A stretch of 64,000 nt of DNA from Mangrovimicrobium sediminis (GCF_004745945.1 NZ_SRLE01000005.1:62001-126000); one strand, 5' to 3'; positions 25,404-34,601 are shown, counted from the stretch's first letter. Program-made: numbers and translations. Notes: generated by a model not told the origin, from the letters alone.

Positions 25404-28238
25404 CTAGTGGCTGGTGGAGCGTCGCTGGTGGCTCTCGCCGAGCACCAGGGGCGCCGGGCGACCCAGGTAATACCCCTGTCCGTGGGTGACGCCCAGGCTG
25501 CGCAGCAGGCCCAGGGTGTCCTCGTCCTCGATGAATTCCGCAATGGTTTCCATGCCGTAAGCCTCGACGATGGCGGCCAGGCTGCGCACGAAAATCTGGT
25601 CTTCCTGGTTCTGCTGCAACTGGCGGATGTATGAACCATCCAGCTTGACGTAGCTCAGGGGCAGAAGTTTCAGGTGGGTGAACGATGAATAGCCGACGCC
25701 GAAATCGTCCAGGGCGATACGCACGCCGCTGCCGGTGACCTGTTGCAGGTTGCGCAGTACCTGCTGGAAATTCTCGATATAGGACGTTTCCGTCAGCTCG
25801 ATGATCAGGTCGTCGGGGTCGATGTGGTACTTGTTGATGGTGTCGATCACCATCTGCGGGAAGTCGTCCGCCTGCATGGTCGGGGCGGAGATGTTCACTG
25901 CGAGTTTCGGGCACGGGCCCAGGGCGCGCATCTCGCTGAACTGCTTGAGCGCGTTGTCCAACACCCACTCGTCGATGCGGCGGATTTCACCGGAGCGCTC
26001 GGCGACCGGGATGAACAGCCCGGGTGAGATGGTCTCCCCGCGCTCGTCGAGCATGCGCACCAGCACCTCGTAGTGGGAGATCTCCTCCGTGTGCAGGTTG
26101 ACCACTGGCTGGTAGACCAGGTGAAACGCATTGTCGCGCAGGGCGTTGCGGATATTGAGGATCAGGCTGTTGTCGATCTTCAGCTGTACCACCTGCTCCT
26201 CGTCCGGGTCGAAGATATGCCAGTGGCCCAGGCCCTTGCGCTTGGCGTTGTACATCGCCATGTCGGCATTGGTGGTGAGGGTTTGCGCGTCGTCGCCGTG
26301 GGCGGGGAACAGGGATGCACCGATACTCACTGTGTAGTTGACGCTGCGCCCGGAGGCGACCTTCACCGATCCGCACAGGTTTTCCAGTACCTTGTCGAGG
26401 ATTGGCGGCAGCGAGTTGGCGTCGGTATTGGCCAGGATGGCGATGAACTCGTCGCCGGCGAAGCGGCAGATCACGTCGGAATTGCGCAGGTGGGTGCGCA
26501 GTTTCTGTGCGATTTCCACCAGCACCTTGTCGCCGGTGGCGTGGCCGTAGATGTCGTTGATCTGCTTGAAGCGGTTGACGTCGATAAACACCAGCGCACC
26601 GTGCATGTCTGCGTTGAGGAACTGGGCCAGCGCGGTGTTGAAGTAGCGCCGGTTACCGATGCCGGTGAGGCTGTCGTGGTTGGCCATGCGCCGCAGGTCG
26701 TGCTCGGCGAGCTTCTGCATGGTCTGGTCGATGCCGATGGACAGCACGATCTCCTCGCCGCTCTCGTCCTCGACCAGGGTGTGGGTCCAGGCGATGACCA
26801 TCTCCTTGCCGTTCTTGTCGAACTGCCGCAGCTCCTGCTGGAAGACTTCTTCCTCGCGCGCGTGCAGGCGTTGCACATGCTCCTGGAAGTGATCCGACTG
26901 CAGCTCATCGCTGAACAGCACGCCGAAGTTGTCCGGTACGTGCTGGTACATGGCCTCGAATTTCGTATTGGTGGACAGGATGCGCGAGTCGTGATCCTGG
27001 GTGATGATGAATATCTGCGCGTTGTCGAACAGCCGCGACAGGAAGGCCCGCGAGCGCGTGAGCGCGTGGATCTGGTTTTCCAGCGACTTGTTCTTGAGGG
27101 TCAGCTCGCCCTGCAGTTTCTCCAGTTCCGTGGCTACGTATGCAGTGCTGGTTTCCAGCGTGCTGAGCTCGTCCGGGAACCAGCTGCGACCGGTGGACAG
27201 CTTGTTCGCCGCCCGCGAGAACTGCTGGTAGGGCAGCAGGTGCAGCGCGTTGGTGATGCGCGTGAGGCGATTCAGCGGCGCCACCAGCAGAAGCAACAGC
27301 AGGCCCTCGGCGACCAGCAGCACCAACATGCCGGTCCACAGGCCGCGCCGGATATTGTCCTGCATCATGAGGTAGTCGGAGGTCTCGTCGCTGATCGACA
27401 TGAAGTAGACGTTGTTGCCCAGGGTCTCGATGCTGGTGGCGAGGCTCTTGACCAGGTAGCTGGCATCTCCACTGTGATACAGCTCGTTCCGCGGGTTGTG
27501 GTGCGGGTTGCCCTGCGCATAGCCCTCCAGCACCGGGAACACTCGCTCGAAGTCGCTCACCGCCCAGGCGCGCAGGTGCCACTGGTCCAGGTAGCGCTCC
27601 TGCGAGCTGCCGGGCAGCGGTTCGACATCCTCGATAAGGATGCCCAGGGCCGCGCTGGAGAAGTCCGAGTAGCTGCGCACCAACTCCGCCATGTTCTGGG
27701 CGACCACGATGGTCCCGGCGGTCCCGTTATCGGTGATGAATGGTTCGAGGACAACCATGAGGCATACGCGGGCGCAGTAGATAAAGTTTTTCTGGCTGTG
27801 CGGCGAGTTGCGCGAAAGTAACTCCCGGGCCACGTAGCCGCTCAGCTGCCGGTCCGACTCGATCATGCTCGAGAAGATCTCGCTCCTCGCTTGCTTGTCG
27901 GCGTCATAGACCGCGAGGTAGTCGAGGCCCAGGTTGATGTTGTAGGAGAGCCAGTCACTCTCCAGCGCCTGTTCCGTGGCTTCCTCATTGTCGTGTTCGC
28001 TCAGGCGCTGCTCGATGGTGGGGTTTTCCGCAATCAGCAGGGCCAGCTGCGAGAGCTTCAGGTAGTTGTCGGAAACCAGTTCCTCGATCAGCTTGTTCTG
28101 TGCGCTGTAGCCGCGCTCCAGCTTGTCCTCGAAATTTTCCAGCTGCTTGTACACGCTCTGCCAGGTCCAGGCCACGGTCACGGTGGCCAATACCAGGCTC
28201 AGGAAGACGACGAGTTTCCATTTGAGGCTGATATACAT
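25404..28238 (-). CDS. membrane sensor with PAS, GGDEF and EAL domains
   Basis: 944 aa c-di-GMP signalling protein. Transmembrane segments at about residues 7-27 and 300-322 bracket a periplasmic sensor region. A PAS-like domain follows (about 400-500, IFIITQDHDSRILSTN). The GGDEF domain (about 510-680) has AGDEF near residue 594 with an intact inhibitory-site RNSD five residues earlier. The EAL domain (about 700-935) reads EVL in place of EAL but keeps IELTETS, LDDFGVGYSSF, VKLDG and GQGYYLG. Both activities are therefore plausible. It lies 28 bp downstream of a porin-like gene preceded by a PstS-like gene, a unit that suggests ligand sensing at the envelope. Confidence 0.88.
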   Translation of the reverse strand: MYISLKWKLVVFLSLVLATVTVAWTWQSVYKQLENFEDKLERGYSAQNKLIEELVSDNYLKLSQLALLIAENPTIEQRLSEHDNEEATEQALESDWLSYNINLGLDYLAVYDADKQARSEIFSSMIESDRQLSGYVARELLSRNSPHSQKNFIYCARVCLMVVLEPFITDNGTAGTIVVAQNMAELVRSYSDFSSAALGILIEDVEPLPGSSQERYLDQWHLRAWAVSDFERVFPVLEGYAQGNPHHNPRNELYHSGDASYLVKSLATSIETLGNNVYFMSISDETSDYLMMQDNIRRGLWTGMLVLLVAEGLLLLLLVAPLNRLTRITNALHLLPYQQFSRAANKLSTGRSWFPDELSTLETSTAYVATELEKLQGELTLKNKSLENQIHALTRSRAFLSRLFDNAQIFIITQDHDSRILSTNTKFEAMYQHVPDNFGVLFSDELQSDHFQEHVQRLHAREEEVFQQELRQFDKNGKEMVIAWTHTLVEDESGEEIVLSIGIDQTMQKLAEHDLRRMANHDSLTGIGNRRYFNTALAQFLNADMHGALVFIDVNRFKQINDIYGHATGDKVLVEIAQKLRTHLRNSDVICRFAGDEFIAILANTDANSLPPILDKVLENLCGSVKVASGRSVNYTVSIGASLFPAHGDDAQTLTTNADMAMYNAKRKGLGHWHIFDPDEEQVVQLKIDNSLILNIRNALRDNAFHLVYQPVVNLHTEEISHYEVLVRMLDERGETISPGLFIPVAERSGEIRRIDEWVLDNALKQFSEMRALGPCPKLAVNISAPTMQADDFPQMVIDTINKYHIDPDDLIIELTETSYIENFQQVLRNLQQVTGSGVRIALDDFGVGYSSFTHLKLLPLSYVKLDGSYIRQLQQNQEDQIFVRSLAAIVEAYGMETIAEFIEDEDTLGLLRSLGVTHGQGYYLGRPAPLVLGESHQRRSTSH

Positions 28239-28266
28239 GGCGGCTGCTGACTGGTCTACCGGGCGG

Positions 28267-29532
28267 CTAGAAGTGGTACGAGAACTGCAACAGGAACAGG
28301 TCCCAGTGCTTGTTCAGGCTGGAGTAGTCGATGTCCGACTGGCCGTTGAGGAACGCCGCGCCCTCGTTGATGCTGTACTCCGCGGTGGCCGAGAAGTCCG
28401 GCGTGAAGTACCAGCGTGAACCGGCAGTGTACGCCTCGTTGTACTGGGTGACCGGGTTTCCTCCTGTGTAGTACTCGTAGACCGAGCCGTCCGGGTCGTC
28501 CTCGTTCATCAGCAGTTTCTCCCAGCGCGTATACAGGCTGAGTTTTTCCATCGCCTGCCATTCGGCCTGCAGGTATACGGATTTCGACTTGTACTTGTCG
28601 GGGAAGATCTCCTTGGGTACCGAGAGGTGCAGCATTTCGATCTCGTCCAGGTGAACGTCGACGATCATGTGTTCCGCCGTGAAGATCCAGTCCCCCGGCG
28701 AATACTGGGCCGAGAACAGGTGGATAGACGCTTCCAGTTCAAGGTTGGTCACGTACAGCGGATACAATGAGCTGTCCTCCTTCAGCGCGTTGAGGCCCTC
28801 GAGGACTTCCGCCGGGGTGAAGCTAGGACCGTCCTCGTATTCGGTGACGAAGCCGATATAGGTGTAGCCCAGGGTCAGGTCCGGCAGGGGCCGGGGATTC
28901 GCCATCACCTGGAAGCCGCCGCCATCGATGTCCCGGAACTTTCCCGGCATGCTGCTCTGGAACAGCTGGTATTCGACAGCCTGGTTGTCGAAGTGGGCGG
29001 TTCCGCCGAAGGCATTCAGTGAAATATCGGCCAGCGGCGTCGCGACTGTAGCGTACAGGTCCGCGCCGTCCAACGAGATCAGCGCGCCGCGCATACTCTC
29101 GTAGTAGATCGACTGCGGGGCGAATACCCCCGGGCGCCCGTGCGGGATGTCGCGGCTGGTGTTGTACAGCCCGTAGTGGGTCTTTACCCGGCCCAGGCGG
29201 ATGCCTGCACTGACCGCTTCGTCGATGTAGAAGTTGTAGTCGAGCAGCAGGAAATCGATCTTCGGGTCGCCGTCGTCGAGGTCGCCGGCGCGGCGCGAGA
29301 GCACCTGCCCGGCCAGTCGCACGCGGTCGTTCGCGGTCCAGGAGCCGTTCAGGCCCACCTCGCGATAGTTGAAGTTCAGGCCGGTGTCCTTGTCGAAGAA
29401 GGGATTGTCCGGCGAGTAGATCACGCCCTGGCTGAGAAAACCCTGGAACTGGAAGTCGTCGCTGAGCGCGTGTGCATTGACCGCGCCGAACAGCAGCGCA
29501 GGCCACAGGGGCATTAGACTCAACTTATTCAT
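28267..29532 (-). CDS. porin-like outer-membrane beta-barrel protein
   Basis: 421 aa with a signal peptide (MNKLSLMPLWPALLFGAVNAHA) and a mature chain of alternating hydrophobic strands ending in a terminal phenylalanine (QFSYHF), the outer-membrane assembly signal. Landmarks are FQFQGFLSQG, GRVKTHYGLYNTSRDIPHGRPGVF and TPDFSATAEYS. Its start overlaps the PstS-like gene end by 8 bp. A paralogue with the same strand motifs lies upstream at 30276-31568. The cargo is unknown. Confidence 0.82.
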   Translation of the reverse strand: MNKLSLMPLWPALLFGAVNAHALSDDFQFQGFLSQGVIYSPDNPFFDKDTGLNFNYREVGLNGSWTANDRVRLAGQVLSRRAGDLDDGDPKIDFLLLDYNFYIDEAVSAGIRLGRVKTHYGLYNTSRDIPHGRPGVFAPQSIYYESMRGALISLDGADLYATVATPLADISLNAFGGTAHFDNQAVEYQLFQSSMPGKFRDIDGGGFQVMANPRPLPDLTLGYTYIGFVTEYEDGPSFTPAEVLEGLNALKEDSSLYPLYVTNLELEASIHLFSAQYSPGDWIFTAEHMIVDVHLDEIEMLHLSVPKEIFPDKYKSKSVYLQAEWQAMEKLSLYTRWEKLLMNEDDPDGSVYEYYTGGNPVTQYNEAYTAGSRWYFTPDFSATAEYSINEGAAFLNGQSDIDYSSLNKHWDLFLLQFSYHF

Positions 29533-29977
29533 GGTCGCTCCCCGTCTTCATCGCGGCGTCGACGGCACCGGCATCGGCGCTGTCGATATAGCCGATGGCC
29601 CCGGGCGTGTTTCTCACCTGTTCGATCATTTCCTTTACCGAGTTGACTTCGCGCGGCCGTGTGCCGGTGCCGCTGAACACCAGTCGGTGCCACAGGCGGT
29701 TGAGTTGATAGGGCTGCATGCGCAGGTAGTCGGCGACGAACTGGCGGTGGGTCTCGCTGTCGTCAGGCATGACGAAGACGCGGACGGCGGTGCCGTCGGA
29801 CCACACGCGTTTTTGCATCGCGTACACTTTCACCAGGCTGCGGGTCGAGAAGTCCTCGCCCTGCAAATCGGGATTGTGGATGAGGATGGGTTCCGCGCTG
29901 GCGTTGGCGGAAAGCGCGACGATCGCCAGCCAGGCGAGGAAGGGCAACGCTCTCAATGTGTGCGCCAACGCGTGCAT
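29525..29977 (-). CDS. small PstS-like periplasmic binding protein
   Basis: 150 aa with a signal peptide (MHALAHTLRALPFLAWLAIVALSANASA). The mature domain resembles the short phosphate-binding-protein-like family: VKVYAMQKRVWSDGTAVRVFVMPDDSE, FVADYLRMQPYQLNRLWHRLVFSGTGTRP, and NTPGAIGYIDS. At about 120 mature residues it is a single lobe, far shorter than PstS (about 320), so it probably acts as an anion or ligand sensor subunit rather than an ABC binding protein. It is first in an apparent PstS-like/porin/GGDEF-EAL operon. Confidence 0.75.
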   Translation of the reverse strand: MHALAHTLRALPFLAWLAIVALSANASAEPILIHNPDLQGEDFSTRSLVKVYAMQKRVWSDGTAVRVFVMPDDSETHRQFVADYLRMQPYQLNRLWHRLVFSGTGTRPREVNSVKEMIEQVRNTPGAIGYIDSADAGAVDAAMKTGSDHE

Positions 29978-30275
29978 ATTCCAGTCTGCGTGAGGGGCGA
30001 AAACTCCCGCCCCGGAAGGTTGCTCCAGAAAAAACAGATGTTATCGCATTGGCGACTGGGAGCGATCAGGCAATATGTGAACTGGTCTTCCTTTGGCGCA
30101 ATAAAACGGCCCTTAATTCGCTAAAGTTTCCTGCGGTTACCATCCGCACCACCGGAACGGTGCCGCGGCGAGGTGAAAGCGAGAACCGCGTCACACAGCC
30201 CGGGGTGTCAGCCATGCTGTGTCCCGCGCCTGGCGCACAACGCGGCACCGGACTGCGAGTTTGTGGATGGTGCTG
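29978..30275. other. intergenic leader region, duplicated at 31542-31790
   Basis: 298 bp without a gene, between the upstream porin-like gene's stop and the PstS-like start. Most of it (about 29950-30215) aligns by eye with 31540-31780. Shared blocks include CCAGTCTG, GTGAACTGGTCTT, TAAAGTTT and AAGCGAGAACCG. It should contain the promoter of the PstS-like operon. No convincing -35/-10 pair could be fixed. Confidence 0.7.
29994..30013 (-). promoter_or_regulatory. leader hairpin before the PstS-like gene
   Basis: GGGGCG-8-CGCCCC forms a 6-bp inverted repeat ending 17 bp upstream of the start codon. On the transcribed strand the loop reads GGAGTTTT, so a ribosome-binding-like GGAG would sit in the loop. 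The corresponding position of the paralogous leader also holds a hairpin (31586-31603). Confidence 0.4.
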
Positions 30276-31568
30276 TCAGAAGTGGTAGGAAAGCTGGAGA
30301 AAGAAGAGGTCCCAATCTTCTTTCAGGTCGGCGTAACTGGTGTCGGACTGGCCGTTGAGGAACGCAGCGCCATTGTTTCGGCTGTACTCTGCGGTGGCCG
30401 AGAAGTCCGGCGTGAAATACCAGCGGCCACCCAGTGTCAGCGCCCTGTTGAACTGTGTGGCGGGGTTGCCACCGGCAAGTTCCGCGTAGTTCGAGCCGTC
30501 CTTGTCGTCCTTGTCGTTGTAGAGCGCCTCGTAGCGCGTATACAGGCTCAATTTCTCCACCGCCTGCCACTCGGCCTGGACATAGTAGGACAGGGTGGTG
30601 TTCTGGTCCCTGAATACATCCTGCGGCATGGGGAAATCGAGGATGGTTGTATCCTTGAACTGGATGTCGATCACCAGGTACTCCGCTGAAAGAATCCAGT
30701 CGCCGGGGGTGTACTGCGCCGAAAACAGGTTGATGGAGGCCTCCATTTCCATGCTGGTAACGTATTGGGCAAACAGTCCCGGGTCCTGGACCAGTGCGAC
30801 AATGGCCTCGATGCGTTCCGCCGCATTGAAGGTGGGTGCATCCTCGTACTCGGTGGCGAATTCGACGTACGTGTAGGCCAGCAAGAGATCGGGAAGGCTG
30901 TGGGGTTCGACAACCACGTGCAGGCCTGCGCCATCGATGTCCTTGAATTTGCCGGGCGCGCTCGACTGGAACAGTTGGTACTCGATTGCGTCGTTCTGGA
31001 AGTGGGAGGACCCACCGAAGGCATTTACATGGATATCGGCCCGCGAACCCGAAAACGAAGCGTAGGCGTTCGCGCCGTCCAGGGAGAGGATGGCGCTGCG
31101 CAGGGATTCGAAGTAGACCGAACGGGGTACGAACACGCCGGGGCGACCGTGAGGGATGTCACGCGTGCTGTTGTACAGGCCGTAGTGGCTCTTCACCCGG
31201 CCCAGCCGGATGCCCGTATTCCACGTCTCATTGACAAAGGCGTTGTAGTCGAGAAGCAGGAAATCCAGGCGCGGATCGCCGTCATCCAGTGAGCCGGCCT
31301 GGCGAGAGAGCACCTGGCCGGCCAGGCGTAGCTTGTCGCTTGCGATCCACGACGCGTTCAGGCCAAGTTCGCGGTTGTCGTAGCTGATGCCCGTATCCTC
31401 GGTGAAGAACGGGTTGTCGGGGGCATAGGCGATGGTCTGGCTGAGGAAACCCTGAAACTGGAAGTCCTCAGTCTTTCCGTAAGCGGCACCACTGCCCAGC
31501 AGGAACAGCAGCACCAGTTCGGGCAATCGATTGCAATTCATTCTCAATGTGTGGGCCAGCGCCTGCAT
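30276..31568 (-). CDS. porin-like outer-membrane protein, paralogue
   Basis: 430 aa from the ATG at 31568, or 421 aa from 31541 (MNCNRLPEL). The mature chain starts around TEDFQFQGFLSQT and ends QLSYHF. It shares FQFQGFLSQ, GRVKSHYGLYNSTRDIPHGRPGVF and TPDFSATAEYSRNNGAAFLNGQSD with the downstream copy. The first nine residues (MQALAHTLR) match the start of the PstS-like protein (MHALAHTLR) instead of the other porin, and the nucleotide differences there are mostly synonymous. This suggests that a PstS-like coding part was lost and its start now precedes the porin. Confidence 0.8.
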   Translation of the reverse strand: MQALAHTLRMNCNRLPELVLLFLLGSGAAYGKTEDFQFQGFLSQTIAYAPDNPFFTEDTGISYDNRELGLNASWIASDKLRLAGQVLSRQAGSLDDGDPRLDFLLLDYNAFVNETWNTGIRLGRVKSHYGLYNSTRDIPHGRPGVFVPRSVYFESLRSAILSLDGANAYASFSGSRADIHVNAFGGSSHFQNDAIEYQLFQSSAPGKFKDIDGAGLHVVVEPHSLPDLLLAYTYVEFATEYEDAPTFNAAERIEAIVALVQDPGLFAQYVTSMEMEASINLFSAQYTPGDWILSAEYLVIDIQFKDTTILDFPMPQDVFRDQNTTLSYYVQAEWQAVEKLSLYTRYEALYNDKDDKDGSNYAELAGGNPATQFNRALTLGGRWYFTPDFSATAEYSRNNGAAFLNGQSDTSYADLKEDWDLFFLQLSYHF

Positions 31569-31883
31569 AATCCAGTCTGTGTGCGGGGCGGGACCTCCCG
31601 CCCGGACGGTTGTTCTCAAGCAGAAAATGGTATCGCACTGGCGACCTGGCGCGATGACGCAATCTGTGAACTGGTCTTGTTTTGGAGCAACAAAAAGGCG
31701 GTCGATAGATTAAAGTTTCGCGCAATGGCGAGCGCGGCTGCGGAAGCGAGAACCGGTTCACACCATCCGGGGAGTGCCCCGGTTGGCGCCCGAACTCTGG
31801 CGGCTGGCCGGTTTTCTGCTACGTTGAAAACGGGATTTTTTTTGTCAAAAATGCAGCCTGCGTGCCATCAGGCAGGGGAACCT
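31569..31883. other. intergenic region between porin paralogue and unknown gene
   Basis: 315 bp between divergent genes. The first about 220 bp is the duplicated leader described at 29978-30275. The rest holds the leader of the plus-strand gene, including a T-run (31841-31848) and AGGGGA 7 bp before its ATG. No ORF with coding character is seen in either orientation. Confidence 0.6.
31586..31603 (-). promoter_or_regulatory. leader hairpin before the porin paralogue
   Basis: GGGCGGG-ACCT-CCCGCCC is a perfect 7-bp stem with a 4-base loop, 17 bp upstream of the ATG at 31568. It occupies the same place as the hairpin before the PstS-like gene, but the stem register differs, which suggests selection for structure or a GC-rich protein-binding palindrome. 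It is not followed by a T-run, so terminator function is unlikely. Confidence 0.4.
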
Positions 31884-32723
31884 ATGCTCGAGTACGAGAC
31901 CGTCAAACTGATCGCGACCTCCACGGTGGTGTCCGCTGTCGTCGCCGGGCTCATCGCCTTCCTGTCCCAGCACCGCCTGCTCGCGCGCAAGGCGGAGTTG
32001 GACTATGAGTTCGAGGCGCGCAAGCGCCTGTACGCGGCGGTCGGCCCCCTGCGTTTCCAATTGCTGCTGGCGGCACGCGACCTGGTCGGCCGCTTCTCCG
32101 TACACCACGGCACGCAGTGGAACATGGATCCGGATCGCTACTATGTGAAGAGTTGTGTCTACCGCCTGCTGGCACCGCTCGCCGTCGGCCAGTTGATCCA
32201 GCGCCAGCTCAGCCTGGTGGACTTTTCCGTCGACCGCGAGGCGGTGGGCCTGTTGCGCTTTGTCGCCGCCGCCGAGCGCGTGTTGAGCGGCAACGAGGTG
32301 CCGATGGGGCATCCCGACGCCGACTGGTCCTCGCAGCGCCAGCACTTGTACCGCGACAACCTGCGAGCGGCTGCTGGCGCGCTTATCACGGGCGACGCCG
32401 AGGGTCGCGAGCGCCTCATGACTTATGCCGAGTTCGACCGGGAATACCGAATTTTGGAGGCGGGGGAACTGGCCAGCCTGGGCGGCATCTTTGCCGCCTG
32501 CCGGCATTCTCTTACCGAGAATCCCCTGTTCTGGTTGCGGGTCGTCGCCTACACATGGGTCTGCGCGCAACACCTGCAGTCTCGCTCCGCGGCCCGCCTG
32601 GGATTCAGTGTGCACAAACTGCCGCTGGAGGCGATGGTGGCTGCCACGGCGGACAACTACCTCGTGAGCCGGACGGGGCAGTACTGCAAGGTGCTGGAGG
32701 AGATTGTCCAGGACAGCCTGTAG
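31884..32723 (+). CDS. unknown protein with N-terminal membrane anchor
   Basis: 279 aa. One hydrophobic segment at about residues 9-26 (STVVSAVVAGLIAFLSQ) is followed by a basic stretch and a long, probably alpha-helical cytoplasmic domain (AELDYEFEARKRLYAAVGPLRFQLLLAARDL; ATADNYLVSRTGQYCKVLEEIV). I do not recognise the family. ATG 31884 is preceded by AGGGGA; ORF sequence upstream of it is not coding in character and belongs to the duplicated leader. It converges with the allophanate hydrolase gene. Confidence 0.65.
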   Translation: MLEYETVKLIATSTVVSAVVAGLIAFLSQHRLLARKAELDYEFEARKRLYAAVGPLRFQLLLAARDLVGRFSVHHGTQWNMDPDRYYVKSCVYRLLAPLAVGQLIQRQLSLVDFSVDREAVGLLRFVAAAERVLSGNEVPMGHPDADWSSQRQHLYRDNLRAAAGALITGDAEGRERLMTYAEFDREYRILEAGELASLGGIFAACRHSLTENPLFWLRVVAYTWVCAQHLQSRSAARLGFSVHKLPLEAMVAATADNYLVSRTGQYCKVLEEIVQDSL

Positions 32724-32786
32724 CCGCCGCGGATGCGCCGGCACAGCACGCGCCGCGCTACCCGGAGAGCCGTAGCGTTGCGATGG

Positions 32787-34601
32787 CTAGGACGCGTCCA
32801 GCCAGGCGCGCCAGCCACCGTGACTGGTGATCTCGCAGGCGCCCTCGGTGGCGCGCGCCTCCGCCACGAATCCCGTGTACCAGCCGTCGTCGGCCAGCTG
32901 TACCTTGCCCAGCGCCAGCGGGGCGGGAATGCCGGAGAGGAAACTGCCCATGCTGGCCGCAGGCAGCGCCCACAGCTCCACCGCGATGCGGCTGCTGCAG
33001 GCGTCATCGCGTACCAGTGCCGGTCGCTGCGGCGGTCCGCCGGGCAGGGCGTAGAGGCGGTAGCCCGGTGCGGTGGTGGTGCTTGCCAGGCGCACGCCGC
33101 CGCGGCCGGTGAGTTGCCCGTTGAGCGGCAGTCCATCCATGTGCGCCCCGCACACAACGAGTGTCTGCCAGTCGCCACTGTCCACCGTGTGCACCTGTTC
33201 CGGCGGGCGCGCCAGGCCGGTGGCGCCGAGCGGCGGCGCGCTGGCATCCAGGTAGTCGCCGGCCAGTTGCAGCAGGGCGCGGTCGCAGCCGGCGGGACCG
33301 AACACGGTGAAGCCGCTGGGCAGGCCGGAGGGCAGGAAAGGGCCGGGCAGGGCGATGGCGGCGAGGTCCAGCAGGTTCATGAAATTGGTGTACACGCCAA
33401 GGTGGCTGTTGCAGGTGACCGGCTCGGCGAGCATCTGCGCCAGGGTGTAGATCTTCGGCGCGGTCGGGCTGAGCGCCAGGTCGAAACTGTCGAACAGCGC
33501 CTCGGCCTTCCGGCGGTAGTCCTTCAGGCGGTACATGGCGGCGAAGGTATCCACCGCGGTGCGCCGGATACCCGGCTCGATGATGCCGCGCACCACCGGG
33601 TGTATGGCCTGCGCCGAGGTCTCGATGAACTCGCGAATGGCGGCGTAGCGCTCGGCCACCCAGGGGCCCTCGTAAAGCAGCTGGGCGGCCTCCAGCAGGG
33701 GCGCGAAGTCCCACTCCACCAACTCGGCACCCATCGCCCGCAGGCGCTCGACCGCTGCCGCGTAGGCCGCGGCGTGGTCGGCGCAGCCACCGAAGTCCAG
33801 TTGTTCCGGCTGCGGAATCGCCACCCGTAGCGGTGCGTGGCGGTGAAAGCCGGGGTAGCGGCTGTCGATCAGCGGGCGCGCGTAGGCATCGGCACTGTCT
33901 ACCGCCTGGGCCTGTTCGAAGACCGCGGCGACGTCCCCGGCGCTGAGCCCGAAGATGGTGATGGTATCCAGGGTGCGGCAGGCGGGCAGCATGCCGCGGC
34001 TGGAGAGTACGCCGCGGGTCGGCTTGAGACCCACCAGGTTGTTGAACGCGGCGGGTACCCGGCCGGAGCCTGCGGTGTCCGTGCCGAGTGAGAAGCTGGC
34101 CAGGCCCAGCGCCACGGCGACCGCGGAGCCGGAGCTGGAACCGCCGGAAATATACTCGCGGTCGAAGGCGTTGGCGCAGGGGCCCCAGGGCGCCGGCGAG
34201 CGCGTGCCGTTGAGGCCGGTGGCGAACTGGTCGAGGTTGGTCTTGCCCACGGGAATGGCGCCGGCGTCGATCAGCCTGGCCACCACCGCGGCGTCGCTGT
34301 CCGGGGTGAAGGCGAACTCGGCGCAGGCGGCTGTGGTCGGTATGCCCGCCAGGTCGATGTTGTCCTTGATGGCGAAGGGGATGCCGTACAGTGGCAGGTC
34401 AGAGGGCGAGCGCCCGTCCAGGCGTTCGACAAAGCACTCGCGTTCGTCGACAGTCAGGCGGTGAATCCAGACACCGGGCGGCGCCAGCCGCGCCTCGCGG
34501 GCATCCAGTTCGGCGAGCAGTTCGCGCACGTCGAAGGCGCCGCTGCGATAGCCGGCGAGCAGTGCCGCGATGGTCAGTGGCTGGTTGGCGGGAACGCTCA
34601 T
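32787..34601 (-). CDS. atzF: allophanate hydrolase
   Basis: 604 aa. The amidase-signature domain has the catalytic Ser-cisSer-Lys triad: lysine in PFAIKDNID and serines in ISGGSSSGSAVAVA. The full C-terminal domain is also present (APGYRLYALPG, GAHMDGLPLNGQLTGRGG, ending TSHGGWRAWLDAS), which distinguishes AtzF/allophanate hydrolase from plain amidases. Reaction: allophanate to two ammonia and two carbon dioxide. No urea carboxylase or biuret hydrolase is visible. It is the last gene of an operon with a deaminase, a HupE/UreJ-like protein and an exported adenine deaminase; the gap to the preceding gene is 36 bp. Confidence 0.9.
   Translation of the reverse strand: MSVPANQPLTIAALLAGYRSGAFDVRELLAELDAREARLAPPGVWIHRLTVDERECFVERLDGRSPSDLPLYGIPFAIKDNIDLAGIPTTAACAEFAFTPDSDAAVVARLIDAGAIPVGKTNLDQFATGLNGTRSPAPWGPCANAFDREYISGGSSSGSAVAVALGLASFSLGTDTAGSGRVPAAFNNLVGLKPTRGVLSSRGMLPACRTLDTITIFGLSAGDVAAVFEQAQAVDSADAYARPLIDSRYPGFHRHAPLRVAIPQPEQLDFGGCADHAAAYAAAVERLRAMGAELVEWDFAPLLEAAQLLYEGPWVAERYAAIREFIETSAQAIHPVVRGIIEPGIRRTAVDTFAAMYRLKDYRRKAEALFDSFDLALSPTAPKIYTLAQMLAEPVTCNSHLGVYTNFMNLLDLAAIALPGPFLPSGLPSGFTVFGPAGCDRALLQLAGDYLDASAPPLGATGLARPPEQVHTVDSGDWQTLVVCGAHMDGLPLNGQLTGRGGVRLASTTTAPGYRLYALPGGPPQRPALVRDDACSSRIAVELWALPAASMGSFLSGIPAPLALGKVQLADDGWYTGFVAEARATEGACEITSHGGWRAWLDAS

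Noticed and set aside
26073-27821. 582-aa plus-strand ORF opposite the GGDEF-EAL gene
   Set aside because: It is the antisense of a clear multi-domain protein, and its composition (V, Q, G, H-rich, no motif) is typical of GC-rich shadow frames.
30084-30094. RutR-like operator in the PstS-like/porin leaders
   Set aside because: ACTGGTCTT is conserved in both leaders, but the left half matches only two of seven positions.
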